NCBI GenBank assembly: GCA_026119855.1
Contig: JAOWBW010000861.1
Span: forward strand, 516,884-580,883
Source of the DNA: Campanula takesimana
Taxonomy: Eukaryota; Streptophyta; Magnoliopsida; Asterales; Campanulaceae
Length of the DNA stretch: 64,000 nt
Direction of reading: 5' to 3'
Under the pieces are notes generated by a model, which ran no database searches, was not told where the DNA came from, and saw only the letters and a program-made list of their open reading frames with translations. Position 1 is the first letter of the stretch, and each line of letters starts with the position of its first letter. Position numbers and translations under genes: made by a program. Shown piece after piece: positions 22,839-33,545 of the stretch.

Positions 22839-23177
22839 ATCCCACACAAGTGTATGAGTTTAAAACTCTCCAACTTTGTGCTTTTTAGGTAATGTGAGAT
22901 ATAACTTTCCATATTCCAAAGCTCTTCATAGATCCATTTCAAATTGCACTCTTTGAGCATTAACTTCTCATTTACCGAAAATATTTTTGAGTAAATAAAT
23001 GCATTTTTTTAATCTATAATAAATGTAAATTTAAATTTTGCAACTTGTTTTCATTTACACAAAATACAACCACTATAAAATTTGATTCAAAATGTGGACA
23101 ACACCACATTTTCGAAAACCCATTTCTAACAATTACAGACCTTATAAATTTATTAGAGAACATAAAACTACCTAGTG
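22839..23177. other. Intergenic AT-rich stretch
   Basis: No convincing frame or repeat structure; the overlapping short ORFs on both strands (23014-23260) look like chance. Confidence 0.5.
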
Positions 23178-23285
23178 CATTGACTTGTTTGTTCTCCCTA
23201 GCCTTCAACAAGGAAAATTCAAACAAGGGAAAAAAAGAAAGTACTCACTACTTTAATTGAATAATCCCTCCATTCCAGAGTACAC

Positions 23286-23408
23286 TTTTTTTTTTTTATT
23301 ATTATTTTTGACGATTTCTACACTATAAGGAGGCGAGGAAAGGGATCGAACCCTAACGCTCACAGAGGGTGAGGCTTGGCTTTACCACTAGGCCACTCAT
23401 TTGGGGAC
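23286..23408 (-). mobile_element. tRNA-derived SINE with 7-bp TSD
   Basis: On the minus strand the head carries an A-box (TGGCCTAGTGGTAAAG, from about 23396 downward) and a B-box (GGTTCGATCCC, 23342-23352 complement). It ends in an A-rich tail, seen as the T run from 23286. AGTACAC flanks it at 23279-23285 and 23409-23415. The duplicated segment at 648-755 shows the site without the insertion. Pol III-type SINE; family unknown. Confidence 0.85.
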
Positions 23409-23629
23409 AGTACACAAGATTTTAGCTATACAAGTTTAAAGTTTTACTTCGCACACTTACTAAAAATTCAATGCAACACGAATTAACAATAATAATGAAT
23501 TAAAGGTATAATTAATAAGATAATGAATCATCATTTACGTATAATTCTAGCTTGTATAAGGTTATGACACGTCGTGATAGGAGTTGATAATCTCCCTCCG
23601 TTCGTTTACATTAGTCAAATTTGAAATTG

Positions 23630-23635
23630 TTGACC
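23630..23635 (+). promoter_or_regulatory. W-box-like element upstream of STP13-like gene
   Basis: TTGACC, the WRKY core in its usual form, about 1.3 kb upstream of the TATA box. Such hexamers arise often by chance. It is noted because STP13 genes are defence-responsive in other plants. Confidence 0.3.
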
Positions 23636-23643
23636 ATCATATA

Positions 23644-23918
23644 CTCCCTCCGTCCCACTTCACTTGAGACCTAAGAAGTAGACACAATAACTAAGGAAAA
23701 AGAATATAATAAGGAAAATGTATGGTAGAAAATGAAGAGAGAGAATGAGTGGGGTTAATAGTAGGTTGATTGAATGAATTGTGTGGTGGAAAATGAAGAG
23801 ATAGAATAAGTGGGTGGGGTAGATTGAATTATAAAAAGATTACCATTTTGGGGAGTCTCAAGTGAAATGGGACGGACCAAAATGGAAATAAGTCTCAAGT
23901 GAGATGGGACGAAGGGAG
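23644..23918. mobile_element. Stowaway MITE, 275 bp
   Basis: Starts CTCCCTCCGTCCCACTTCAC and ends with its imperfect inverse (GATGGGACGAAGGGAG). TA on both sides (23642-23643, 23919-23920). The right terminus is present twice in tandem (from about 23854 and 23889). Non-coding. Confidence 0.85.
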
Positions 23919-24036
23919 TATTAACTTTGATTAAATATTTATATTACTTTGATTATTTTAGTAAAATTTTAAAAAATATACATATTTATAAATTATTACG
24001 TAACTTATAACGAATAATTTTTAAAAGTGTATTATA

Positions 24037-24311
24037 CTCTCTCCGTTCCAATTCAAAGAAGTTGCAACATTTTGCTATTTAGGGTATTTCACAAAAGTTG
24101 CAACAATAAAAAAATTGAAGTTTTTTATTACTTTTATAATCCTCTACTCATTCTCTCTTTTCCTCTCAACCACTCATTATTCTCCACTCATTCTCTTTCC
24201 ACCTCCACTAATTCTCTCTCTTCCCCTCTACCTTTCATTCTTAATATAATATTATATCTTTAATTTCTCAACTCCAAAGTAAATGTTTCATCTGTTCTAA
24301 AACGGATGGAG
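24037..24311. mobile_element. Stowaway-like MITE, 275 bp
   Basis: Starts CTCTCTCCGTTCCAATTC and ends AAACGGATGGAG. TA duplicated at 24035-24036 and 24312-24313. It contains pyrimidine-rich CTCATTCTCTCTTTTCC repeats. Non-coding. Confidence 0.75.
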
Positions 24312-24447
24312 TATTAATTAAATGGACATTAATATGTAATTAAAATTTACTAATATCGATTAAAAAATTCAAATGTAAATAATATAATCGAACTAATTAT
24401 CAATGATGACTTTTACATTAAAAAGATCTGTGTAAAGACTGAACATA

Positions 24448-24453
24448 CACGTG
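24448..24453 (+). promoter_or_regulatory. G-box/ABRE core upstream of STP13-like gene
   Basis: CACGTG within ACACGTGG, about 460 bp upstream of the TATA box. This is the core bound by bZIP/ABF factors. Known for the family: Arabidopsis STP13 responds to ABA and salt. Regulation here is inferred. Confidence 0.45.
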
Positions 24454-24532
24454 GAAATATTTATATAGTGGGCCCACCAACACATAATTCAATTTGGTGA
24501 TTACTCCCGTATTTGATTTTATTTATTTACTA

Positions 24533-24854
24533 CTCCCTCCCTCCGTCTCAGTTTAAGATTTTAGTTTGATTATACACGCTTATTAAAAAATTAAGGCAAA
24601 AAAAACAAAAATTTGTCAACCCAAGGTAGAGAGTGAAGGATATAAATGTCCAAAACACTATTCATGAAGCAAGTGGGTGAAAGTAAGTTAAGTAAGTGAT
24701 GGTTTTTTTGCAATTAAATGAATTTTTTGAGGGCAAAATTCTCCAAAGCACTATTCATTCTTTTTTATATATGGAATAAAGTAACTAAGAACCTTAAACT
24801 AAACTGGGACAAACCAAATAAGAAAGTAAGAACTTTAAATTGGGATAGATGGAG
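24533..24854. mobile_element. Stowaway-like MITE in the core promoter region
   Basis: Starts CTCCCTCCCTCCGTCTCAG and ends TTGGGATAGATGGAG. TA at 24531-24532 and 24855-24856. Its right end lies only 54 bp before the TATA box of the STP13-like gene. Confidence 0.8.
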
Positions 24855-24908
24855 TAGTATTTATTTTCATTTTCTACATGATGACAGGCTACACTTGTAT
24901 TTGAGCTC

Positions 24909-24916
24909 TATTTAAA
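24909..24916 (+). promoter_or_regulatory. Probable TATA box of the STP13-like gene
   Basis: TATTTAAA 99 bp before the ATG leaves room for a 5' leader of roughly 65-75 nt. It is the only TATA-like box in a suitable place. Confidence 0.55.
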
Positions 24917-25014
24917 CCCACTCTAATACTGATTTGAACGTCGTCTCATCATTTTTTCATCTTCTTACAGCTGTACGGAGAGGGAATTAATAAGAAACCC
25001 GAAGGTTGGTCGTG

Positions 25015-28000
25015 ATGGCTGTCGGAGGTCTATCGACGGCTTCGGCCGGAGGAACGGAATTTGAGGCAAAGATCACTCCTATAGTTATCATCTCTTGCAT
25101 CATGGCTGCCACCGGTGGTCTCATGTTTGGCTACGACGTTGGTGTTTCAGGTCATTCTACTTATATAATTATACTAGTATGATATATCTTCATAGTTCAA
25201 TTTTTTTTTTTTACTTCTGTCTTAAGTCTCAAAATAAATGACTGTTTTTGTTTCAAAATAAATGACTTTTTATCTCAAAATCACAATATGTCTCTAATTT
25301 TTATTTTTATTTCGCTCTATGCCTAAAATAATTTTTATATTTGACTATTCAAATTTATTAAGTACTCCCTCCGACTCAAAATGATCTTCACACTTTTTTC
25401 GATGATACTATGAAAGAACTTTGAGCAATGATTTTATGTTGATTCAATTATCCTAATGGAAATCTAAAATTTATTATTGACACACCATCAACAATACTAT
25501 CAATAAAAAGTTTTAGATTTTCATTAGTATAATTGAATCAACTTAAAATCATTGCTCAAAGTTCCTTCATATTAATATCGAAAAAAGTGTGAAGATCATT
25601 TTGGGATAGAGGTAGTATATGAACACTTGTTTCACTAGCTAATGTTGTATTTATGCACATTTAAGCTTGAATTGTAGATATGTGAAAAACTTTTTGAGCC
25701 AATGAAAGTGGCAAATAAGAAAATCATTTCGAAGCAGAGGAGTTTGTTTGAAACTTCATTTTATACTTGTAAAACTAAACATTGTAAAAGTGAAGAACAA
25801 GGAGATTTATGAACTTTTACTATCAAAAGTCAATGGGGTTTCTTAAATCAGGAAAGGTCGTGAGAGAGTATTTTTTTTTAATTTATTTTGATTGTAATAA
25901 TGTTTTTCTTAAAAAAAATTGTATATGTATGTATTTATGTAGGTGGTGTTACAGCAATGCCGGATTTCTTGAAAAAATTCTTTCCGGTGGTATATCGGAA
26001 AACACAGAATAAAAACCTTGACAGTAACTACTGCAAATATGATAACCAAGGTTTACAATTATTCACGTCGTCCCTGTATCTTGCCGGACTGACGGCGACT
26101 TTCTTTGCCTCTTATACAACTCGGAAACTCGGCCGGAAGATTACCATGTTAATCGCCGGCGTTTTCTTCATAGTTGGTGTCGTTTTTAATGCTGCAGCAC
26201 AAGACTTAGCTATGCTCATTGTTGGCAGAATTTTACTTGGTTGTGGAGTTGGTTTTGCTAATCAGGTTAGTCATTTATCTCACAAAATTAATTTTGTTTA
26301 CTTTTATTATTTGTTTCAAAAAAAATATATTTTGTTTTTTATTCATATTAGTTCATAATGTCATGAAGTTACAAGTTGTAGTTTCATAGCAGCTAACACC
26401 AGATCCTGTTTGAGCTAGAGCTCTTTAGTAAAAAAAAATATAAATAAAAAATTGTTGGTTAATTGCCTAGTTTAGAAGAAAAAAGTCTCACCCGTTCTGT
26501 TATGTTATAGCGTGAATAAAAACACATTTCATATTTTAGCAGCAATGTTTCAGATTAATTGTTTTAAAAATAGTCACACATGAGTCAATATTTTAGTTAT
26601 TGATTTGAATTAAAAAAAAATATATATATATCTAAATCTGGCCCAGGAAGGTAGCGGAGCTGCTAAGTAATTTTGCTGCGCTTCCTCTGTTCATTGTTAA
26701 TCGTCTGATTAAGCTTTGTTGAATGTTTTATTTTTATTTATTTTATTATGAAATGGATTGAATATCTTTAAAATATTTGAAGTTTATTATATATATAAAC
26801 ATTAGATAAGTTGAGTAAGGAGTTTATTTTCATTTTCTCCCTAAACAATTTTGTAAAATGTAAATTAATCTTGAGTAGCGTCTCGAAAAAGTAAATAGAC
26901 TTGCTCTGCTCTGCCTATAATCCGTTTATACGTGATACCGTCTAATACAAGTTTTCATCGTTAATCTGTGAGAAATAGAGGTCTTGAATTTCATCTTATG
27001 ATCTGGAAGGGTACAACTGTCATTGTAACGCAGCTGGTGTGACCATCACATAGATCCAGGTTTGTGGTCAATTATGGGGACTTAGTATTTGATTCTCCCC
27101 TATCGACCAATCTACTTTTGTCACGTACTTAGTAAGTTTACGTTGACTATATAGCCAGTACATGATTCTCACTAAAAGATAGGAAAGAGAATAAATTATT
27201 TTTTATTTCATTTAAAAAAAATCATTTTTTGACTTTTACCTAATTATCCATCCGCTAAAGAGACACCATAATCATTTTTATTTTATTTTTTAAAGCAAAA
27301 TATCATAAAAGATCTTTTATTATGTGGTGTGAAAGGATTTTATTCATTTGCTTCCACAAATTTATTTGCACCTACCACAATTTCATTTCAAATATAAATG
27401 CATTTTTTAAATAAACTCTTCTTCAAAATGGATTTGTTTTGAGTTTGCTGAATTTTCAACTGAAACTTATTTTAAATGACATAAAACACATAAACCATTT
27501 TATTCTCCCAAAAGACTTATGAGACCTTATATGTAAATCACCTCTTTGTATCAAATATAAATATTACATATTTTAAAGTTAAATTTTATTCTCACATTTC
27601 TGTATTGTTCGTCTCATTTAACTTTTTTTTTTTTTTTTTTTATATTTTGTAGTTATATTAGTAGTTTAAAAAATTAACTAATTTTAAAGTCTTAATTTTG
27701 AAAATTAAATTAACTTTTTGAGTAAGGAGGTACTTTTTTTTTTTTCTGAATATAAATTCAAATAGTAAATAAAAGTGGGCAAAGCAACCACCTTATTTCC
27801 TGCAAGTTGGGCAAGCAACCACCTCATATCCAAAATGGTTCGGGCAAAATCAAAAAGTAGCCTTCATATGGGAAACAAGTTGATGATATGGGTCACCTTA
27901 TATAATAATTACAAAAACAAAAAGAAAAAAAATAGCCCCACACACACTTGTTCCTGTGTTTCGTAATAAATGTCTTACTTTTCATTTTTTGTTTGTCTAA

Positions 28001-31000
28001 AAATAAACGTCGCCTTACTAAACGTTGGATATGAAGTTTGGTGCACAATTATTGTAATGTCATCGGAGATGTCGCTCTACTCATGTGAATCAATTGGGGC
28101 AATCAAAGAAACACAACTAAAAACTTAAAAACATTAACTTGTCAACTATAACATTTATTCTGATACAAAGGAAGGAGTACGACCTTTCATTGTCCCCAAG
28201 TCGATATCATGTAAAACTAACTATATAGTTAAGCTCATCCCCACCATTTTAATTTTCTCTTGTTCTCATTGCGGTCGAAACATATACCATTTTTCACTTG
28301 TGATGGTGACTTATTTTTATCTAAACCATCATTCTTATAATAAAAATTGCTACTAACTTGCCAATTTTTCACAGAAATTGTTTCACTTGATTGTACATTC
28401 TAATTAATTGTGCTACAATAAAATTGCGTTGATCTTTTCTTCTTAATTAGAATTGTGAAACTCATTTTGAGACGAGAAAAAAGTGTGACACTAATAAATT
28501 ATAGAATGGATAGTAGTTTTTTGGGATAAAAAAGATAAAACTTAATTTTATGGCTTGTATAGATAAATCACTTCAAAATCCAGGTCACATGTATATATGT
28601 ATATTTCTTTCTAGAAAAGCATATGCATCTTGGTGTTCAATCCAACTATTGCATGCTTCGTTTGTGGCAAGGATCATTAGTTTATGAATCTTGTGATGTT
28701 ATTTTGCTTTTGAAATCATTATTCCCATGAAAAAGATTGTACGATTAATTAACTTTTTAGTTTTGCTTTTCCTATCTACATTTATTCTCACATCAAACTT
28801 TATGCTTTTCAATTGGATAATCTTTAGATAAGATGTTTAAATTTGAAATTTAGGGTTTCATTTGGTGAATAATGATGATATCACCTTAGATCCGGTACAC
28901 AGTTATAAAAAATAAGTAGTATGTATTGGTTGTTCTTATTCAACTGACCGAGCTGATTATCGCTATAACAATTGTAAATAAACTTGTGTCTTTGCCTTTA
29001 AATTCGGATTGAAGTAATAACAAGTTCTTATTCAATTCCGTGTTTAAATTGTGTTGTCATGCCAATTTGATGTCATCACTAATTTCTTCTTCATAAAATT
29101 TCAGGCAGTTCCGCTTTTTCTATCCGAAATAGCACCCACAAGAATACGTGGGGGGCTCAACATATTGTTCCAACTTAATGTCACTATTGGCATTCTTTTC
29201 GCCAACCTAATTAACTACGGCACTTCAAAGTAAGTCTTAAGCTTCATATTTAAAGTTTTTGCTCTCATCAAATGAATGTGGTCGATGCATTTTTTAAAAA
29301 AATTAATTATTTAATAGTTGAATTCAAGTCGGAAAGGACCTTATAGGTAGGTTTCCGCAAAACTTTCAACTCCTCCCATCGAGCAATGCTAGGACTACAA
29401 AATAAATATCACAAAAATTTAGTTAAAAAATGATTTGACAGTCACTAATTGAATATAATACTGAAACTTACAAACAAAAAATCCAATAAAACATTGCCAA
29501 ATCATTTTATAACCAAAATTTTGTGAGCTTTTTTCGTAACTTTAGTATTAATCCCTTCCATTTGCAACAAATAATATTGGATATTTTGATGCATGAAATT
29601 GTGAATTATAAATCACATGTGGGACTAATTGGAGGAACAAGCAAATTCTAATTAAAATTGGGTTAGTATTTTTTTTTAATGACATCTTGTTAGACATTAT
29701 CCTTGACTATTGACTAACAAAACTTATCTAAAACAGCAAAGTCTTAAAGAGTGGCCCATTGACTGTTGGAAATTTAAATTCTTACAAAATAAAGACTTTG
29801 CTGATGGACTAAATGGCCAATTGAGTCCACAACATCGGCCCAAATTGACCATAAATTTTACAAGTCTTCCCACTCCCACTGCTTTTGCCTCCTAAGTCCA
29901 CATTTCACAAGGGAATAAATATTCTAAAAGCATGCAAAAATAAATCTAAAAGTTTTGTACATGAAATATAGAGACAAATTTGTTGTTAATTAACACTAAT
30001 TTAAGGATGAAATAGAGTATGAAAATGTTTTGGCACAACTCAATTTTTGAACAACATTGCTAACATTTTCTTGAATGAATTTTATTCCTTGACAAGAACA
30101 GAATAGAAGGAGGGTGGGGATGGAGACTATCACTTGGTCTTGCAGGAATCCCAGCAGGCCTCCTAACCGTAGGGGCCCTCTTCGTGGTCGACACCCCTAA
30201 CAGCCTTATCGAGCGTGGCAAATTGGACGAAGGTAAAGCCATCCTCAGGAAAATCCGAGGCATTGAAAACGTCGAACCAGAGTACTTAGAGCTAGTCGAG
30301 GCGAGTCGAATTTCTAAAGAAGTCAAACACCCCTTCAGAAATCTCCTTATGAGAAGGAACCGCCCCCAACTCATAATCGCAATGTCCTTACAGGTCTTTT
30401 TTTTTTCTCTTCAGGGTAACCTGGTGCTAAAAGAGCAGTTCTGCTTAATTTCTACGGCTCAAAAATCTCTTTTTGACTAAGAAAATTCAATTTTTTTTTT
30501 ATCTTTGGTTTCTTGAAACAGATCTTTCAACAATTCACTGGAATCAACGCAATTATGTTTTATGCGCCCGTACTGTTTAACACATTGGGATTTGGAAGTG
30601 ATGCGGCCCTCTACTCAGCTGTTATCACCGGGGCAGTTAATGTGATATCCACAATTGTGTCAATCTACTCCGTGGACAAATTGGGCCGTCGGATCCTTTT
30701 ACTTGAAGCCGGGGTCCAGATGTTTTTCGCGCATGTGGTTATTGCAATAATCCTCGGACTCAAAGTTACTGACACCTCTGAGAACCTAGGCAAAAGCTAC
30801 GCCATCCTAGTTGTCATCATGGTATGCACATTCGTGTCAGCCTTTGCGTGGTCGTGGGGCCCACTTGGTTGGCTGATTCCCAGTGAGACATTCCCCTTGG
30901 AGACACGGTCAGCAGGACAGAGTGTTACGGTTTGTGTGAACTTGATGTTCACATTCGTTATGGCGCAGGCTTTTCTGTCAATGCTTTGCCATTTCAAGTA

Positions 31001-31211
31001 CGGGATATTCTTGTTCTTTTCGGGTTGGGTGCTTATAATGTCTTTTTTCGTGTGGTTTTTGGTGCCGGAGACGAAGAATATTCCGATTGAGGAGATGACG
31101 GAGAGGGTGTGGAAGAAGCATTGGCTGTGGAAGAGGTTCATGGATGACTATGAAGATGTGCCCAAGAAAAATGGACATGTCAATGGATATGATCCTTCTT
31201 CACAGTTGTAA
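25015..31211 (+). CDS. STP13: Sugar transport protein 13-like hexose/H+ symporter (5 exons)
   Basis: Plasma-membrane monosaccharide/proton symporter of the MFS STP family. Exons 25015-25150, 25943-26265, 29105-29229, 30102-30393 and 30522-31211 join at GT/AG sites into 521 codons plus TAA; STP13 proteins are about 525 residues. Twelve membrane spans are expected. Visible: GYDVGVSGG with the proton-coupling Asp41, GRILLG with Arg141, the lid Cys76 (NYCKYD) and Cys448 (MLCHF) that form the disulfide in the STP10 structure, DTPNSLIERG, VDKLGRR and PETKNIPIEEM. The N-terminus EFEAKITPIVIISCIMAATGG is characteristic of STP13 among STPs. The ATG has GTGATGG context and is the only possible start of exon 1. 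The frame is unbroken, so the gene is probably functional. STP13s retrieve apoplastic hexoses and are induced by pathogens and abiotic stress. Confidence 0.92.
25151..25942 (+). other. Intron 1 of STP13-like gene
   Basis: 792 bp, GT at 25151 and AG at 25941-25942, phase 1 (splits a Gly codon). It contains the hairpin MITE 25365-25615 and a short run of repeated AAAATAAATGACT. Confidence 0.85.
25365..25615. mobile_element. Stowaway MITE forming a long hairpin inside intron 1
   Basis: 251 bp with TA at 25363-25364 and 25616-25617. The two arms pair over about 110 nt with about 12 mismatches, including an uninterrupted 26-bp block from AAAATGATCTTCACAC. The same family (CCCAAAATGATCTTC ends) recurs at 32526-38317. 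The intron transcript could fold into a small-RNA precursor-like hairpin. Confidence 0.85.
26266..29104 (+). other. Intron 2 of STP13-like gene (2.8 kb)
   Basis: GT at 26266, AG at 29103-29104, phase 0. AT-rich. It holds a SINE remnant (26392-26429), an (AT)n patch near 26620, poly-T runs, and two near-copies of GCAACCACCTTATTTCC/GCAACCACCTCATATCC at about 27782-27830. The frame at 27775-27966 is not supported as a gene. Confidence 0.85.
26392..26429 (-). mobile_element. SINE head fragment (minus strand)
   Basis: The complement resembles the head of the SINE at 39033-39229 (AAAGAGCTCTAGCTCAA... and GTGTTAGCT). Only the A-box half is recognisable. Confidence 0.5.
29230..30101 (+). other. Intron 3 of STP13-like gene
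   Basis: 872 bp, donor GTAAGT at 29230, acceptor ACAG ending 30101, phase 2 (splits a Lys codon). No inserted element recognised; short ORFs inside are non-coding by context. Confidence 0.85.
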
Positions 31212-31264
31212 TTTCTATGTACAATGTGTGTAAAATGCGAGTAATACTAGGAAAAAGAAACATA

Positions 31265-31270
31265 AATAAA
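31265..31270 (+). terminator. Polyadenylation signal of STP13-like gene
   Basis: AATAAA 53 nt after the stop codon, in an A-rich context followed by TGTGTT. This is a canonical near-upstream element. Confidence 0.6.
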
Positions 31271-31654
31271 AAAATGTGTTACATGTATTTTAAATGAGTC
31301 AATGTTGTGTTATAGGATTAGATTTACAATTTTGGAGTCTACAGAATTAATGGAAATTGATGAAGGATCAGATTACATATTTGTTATGATCACAAATAAA
31401 TTTAAGAGAACTCTATCTAACATGTGTTATTTGTCATATGAATTTTGGCGTGTTGGTCAATAATTTAACTGTAACATTTTTTATCAGAGCAGACGCCATG
31501 TCACATGTCCGAGGCACATAAAGAGCTCTACTTACCGTACGTCACCACGTTACGGGGTTTAGGCATGAAATGGCTACCTAACGAAATTGTTAGATTCACT
31601 TCTAATCTTGTTGACTTATTTCCGTTTCCTGAATTGGTAACCTTGTAACTTGTA
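31271..31654. other. Downstream flank of STP13-like gene
   Basis: AT-rich, no gene or repeat recognised. Confidence 0.5.
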
Positions 31655-31912
31655 CTACCTCTGTCCCTAAATGAGTGTCCAAATTTCATTTTAAGGGACA
31701 GTGAAAATCTCAACTTTTGAAACAATTTGGTAACAACGATTCATATATAGTCTTGTAATCTCCTTTCCAAACCTTTAGTTTTGCACGTATAAAGAAACCG
31801 GTGAAATTTTTTTCGAAAATAAACATTTAGGGAGAAAGTTATATTAAAAAAAGACACTCATTTAGGGACAAAGATTTTATGAAAATAGACACTCATTTAG
31901 GGACAGAGGGAG
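31655..31912. mobile_element. Stowaway-like MITE, 258 bp
   Basis: Starts CTACCTCTGTCCCTAAATGA and ends TCATTTAGGGACAGAGGGAG. TA at 31653-31654 and 31913-31914. An internal second copy of ACACTCATTTAGGGACA precedes the right end. Confidence 0.85.
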
Positions 31913-32020
31913 TAAGTTTCATCGATTAAAATGAAAAGATAATTTCACCAGAAATATATTGACAGCCTAACCAATCTGTCAACTTAATTTACCATCATTG
32001 TTTTGATGGGATAACAAATA

Positions 32021-32286
32021 CTCCCTCCGGTCCGAAATAACTGTCACTTTTGAGCCAAAATTTTGGTCCAAAATAACTGTCATTTTTGAGCTAAATGTCC
32101 TTCTTACCCTTGCCTTGAAACTTGTTTTGCTTTATTAATTGTCTTAGTTGTGAGACATTAGTGTAGTAATTATACATATTTAATAGGGGTAAAGATGACA
32201 CTTTTATCATTAAATCATGATATTAATTGCTTTCCTTAAGAATTGTGCAAAAGCAAAAAAAGACAGTTATTTTGGACCGGAGGGTG
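32021..32286. mobile_element. Stowaway-like MITE, 266 bp
   Basis: Starts CTCCCTCCGGTCCGAAATAA and ends TTATTTTGGACCGGAGGGTG. TA at 32019-32020 and 32287-32288. Confidence 0.85.
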
Positions 32287-32985
32287 TACATGTAACCTTG
32301 GGTTTTTATACCATCACAAGCAAAATACGATGACAATAAGATTATTGCAATTTTTTGAAGTTGACGATCATTAGCCTGTTTTCGAGTAAATATTGAGTAT
32401 GACAATGATATCGCATCATTTTTATCACAAACACACCAATCAATTACTATCGACCGGTAAGTTGGAGTACGCTAACATTGCCATCACATTCAATAATTCT
32501 TTTGCACTCCCATTTTAATGTTATACTTCCTCCGTCCCAAAATGATCTTCTCATTTGCTATTTATCATTGTCCCAAAAAGTTCTTCCCATTTCTATAATT
32601 TGGGGTTAAAAGTGTTGGGTTGTGGAGACAAAACCTAAAAGGAAAAGGAAATTAAATTTGAGTCATATAAGGATTTAATGGGATTCCTTGTTTGACTAGG
32701 TTGGAATTTAATTTTCCTTGCGATTTTCCTTGTTTAAGTGAAATTATGAATTTAATTATTCCGTGTTTCCTACTTAGTTTAGGTTTTGGACGTGTTGACT
32801 ATATAAACCAAGTGATGGTCATAAACATTGTGTACACGAGAAAAATAGCCAGAGAGAATATGTGAGTCACAAAGAGAGCCAAGTGAGTGCTAGCTCTTGG
32901 GGGTGCCCTTAGGGGCATTCCATGGATGTGTTGAAGAATGTCCAGGGTTTTATGTGTGATGGGAGTGTTTACATGGAGAGGTTAT

Positions 32986-33436
32986 TGTTGTGGAATTGAC
33001 CCTCCAACACCCAAGCAATATCCCAAGAAAATAATGGCACCACAAACAAGCACAAGAAAAGACACAGAAATTGTTAACCCAGTTCGTCAATATGTTTGAC
33101 TACGTCTGGGGGCACTACCAACCCATGATCTTCCACTATAATATGTTTGTATGAAGTTACAATGAGTTATGGGGCGGAACTTTATTTATATAGCAAACCT
33201 AGAATGAGACCTAAACCTAAACATAAGAGAAATCCCGTCAAAACTGCTATTTCCCGAATTCCCATCGGGACACCGAGCGCCCGCTTGGGTTACCCCAGAC
33301 GCCCGCCTGAATTAATCCGCCAGGAACCAAAACCTTCTGCCCAAAAGGGCGCCCGCCTGGTCTATACTAGGCGCTCGCTCGGTATGTCCGCCAGCTTGTC
33401 CTCCTCTTTGTTCCTTAGAAGATCTCTACTCCAACA
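32986..33436 (-). repeat. 3' LTR of the Tork-like element
   Basis: 451 bp, TGTTGTGG...CCAACA on the plus strand. It carries the GC tetrad 33277-33378 and differs from 37503-37973 at about 16 sites plus two small indels by eye. Confidence 0.93.
33277..33378 (-). promoter_or_regulatory. GC tetrad of Tork-like LTR, spacing 22-50-22
   Basis: GCGCCCGC-type motifs start at 33277, 33299, 33349 and 33371, giving 22, 50 and 22. The motif is unrelated in sequence to the Angela motif beyond being GC-rich and partly palindromic (GGGCGCCC). Confidence 0.8.
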
Positions 33437-33545
33437 ATCTCCCACCTAGAGATCAACCGCATATACAAACCCCGTATCCGTCTTCAACTCATCATTGGTG
33501 TCGTCCTAGTGCTCACCTCGATCATGGTAGTGCCATCCTCCTCTT

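Noticed and set aside
25888..26358. Start of the transporter at the ATG near 25888
   Set aside because: That frame reads through intron 1 sequence; the conserved STP N-terminus with the proton-coupling Asp is in exon 1 at 25015.
27775..27966. 63-codon frame in STP13 intron 2
   Set aside because: Low-complexity lysine/asparagine-rich translation inside an intron; no splice or start support.
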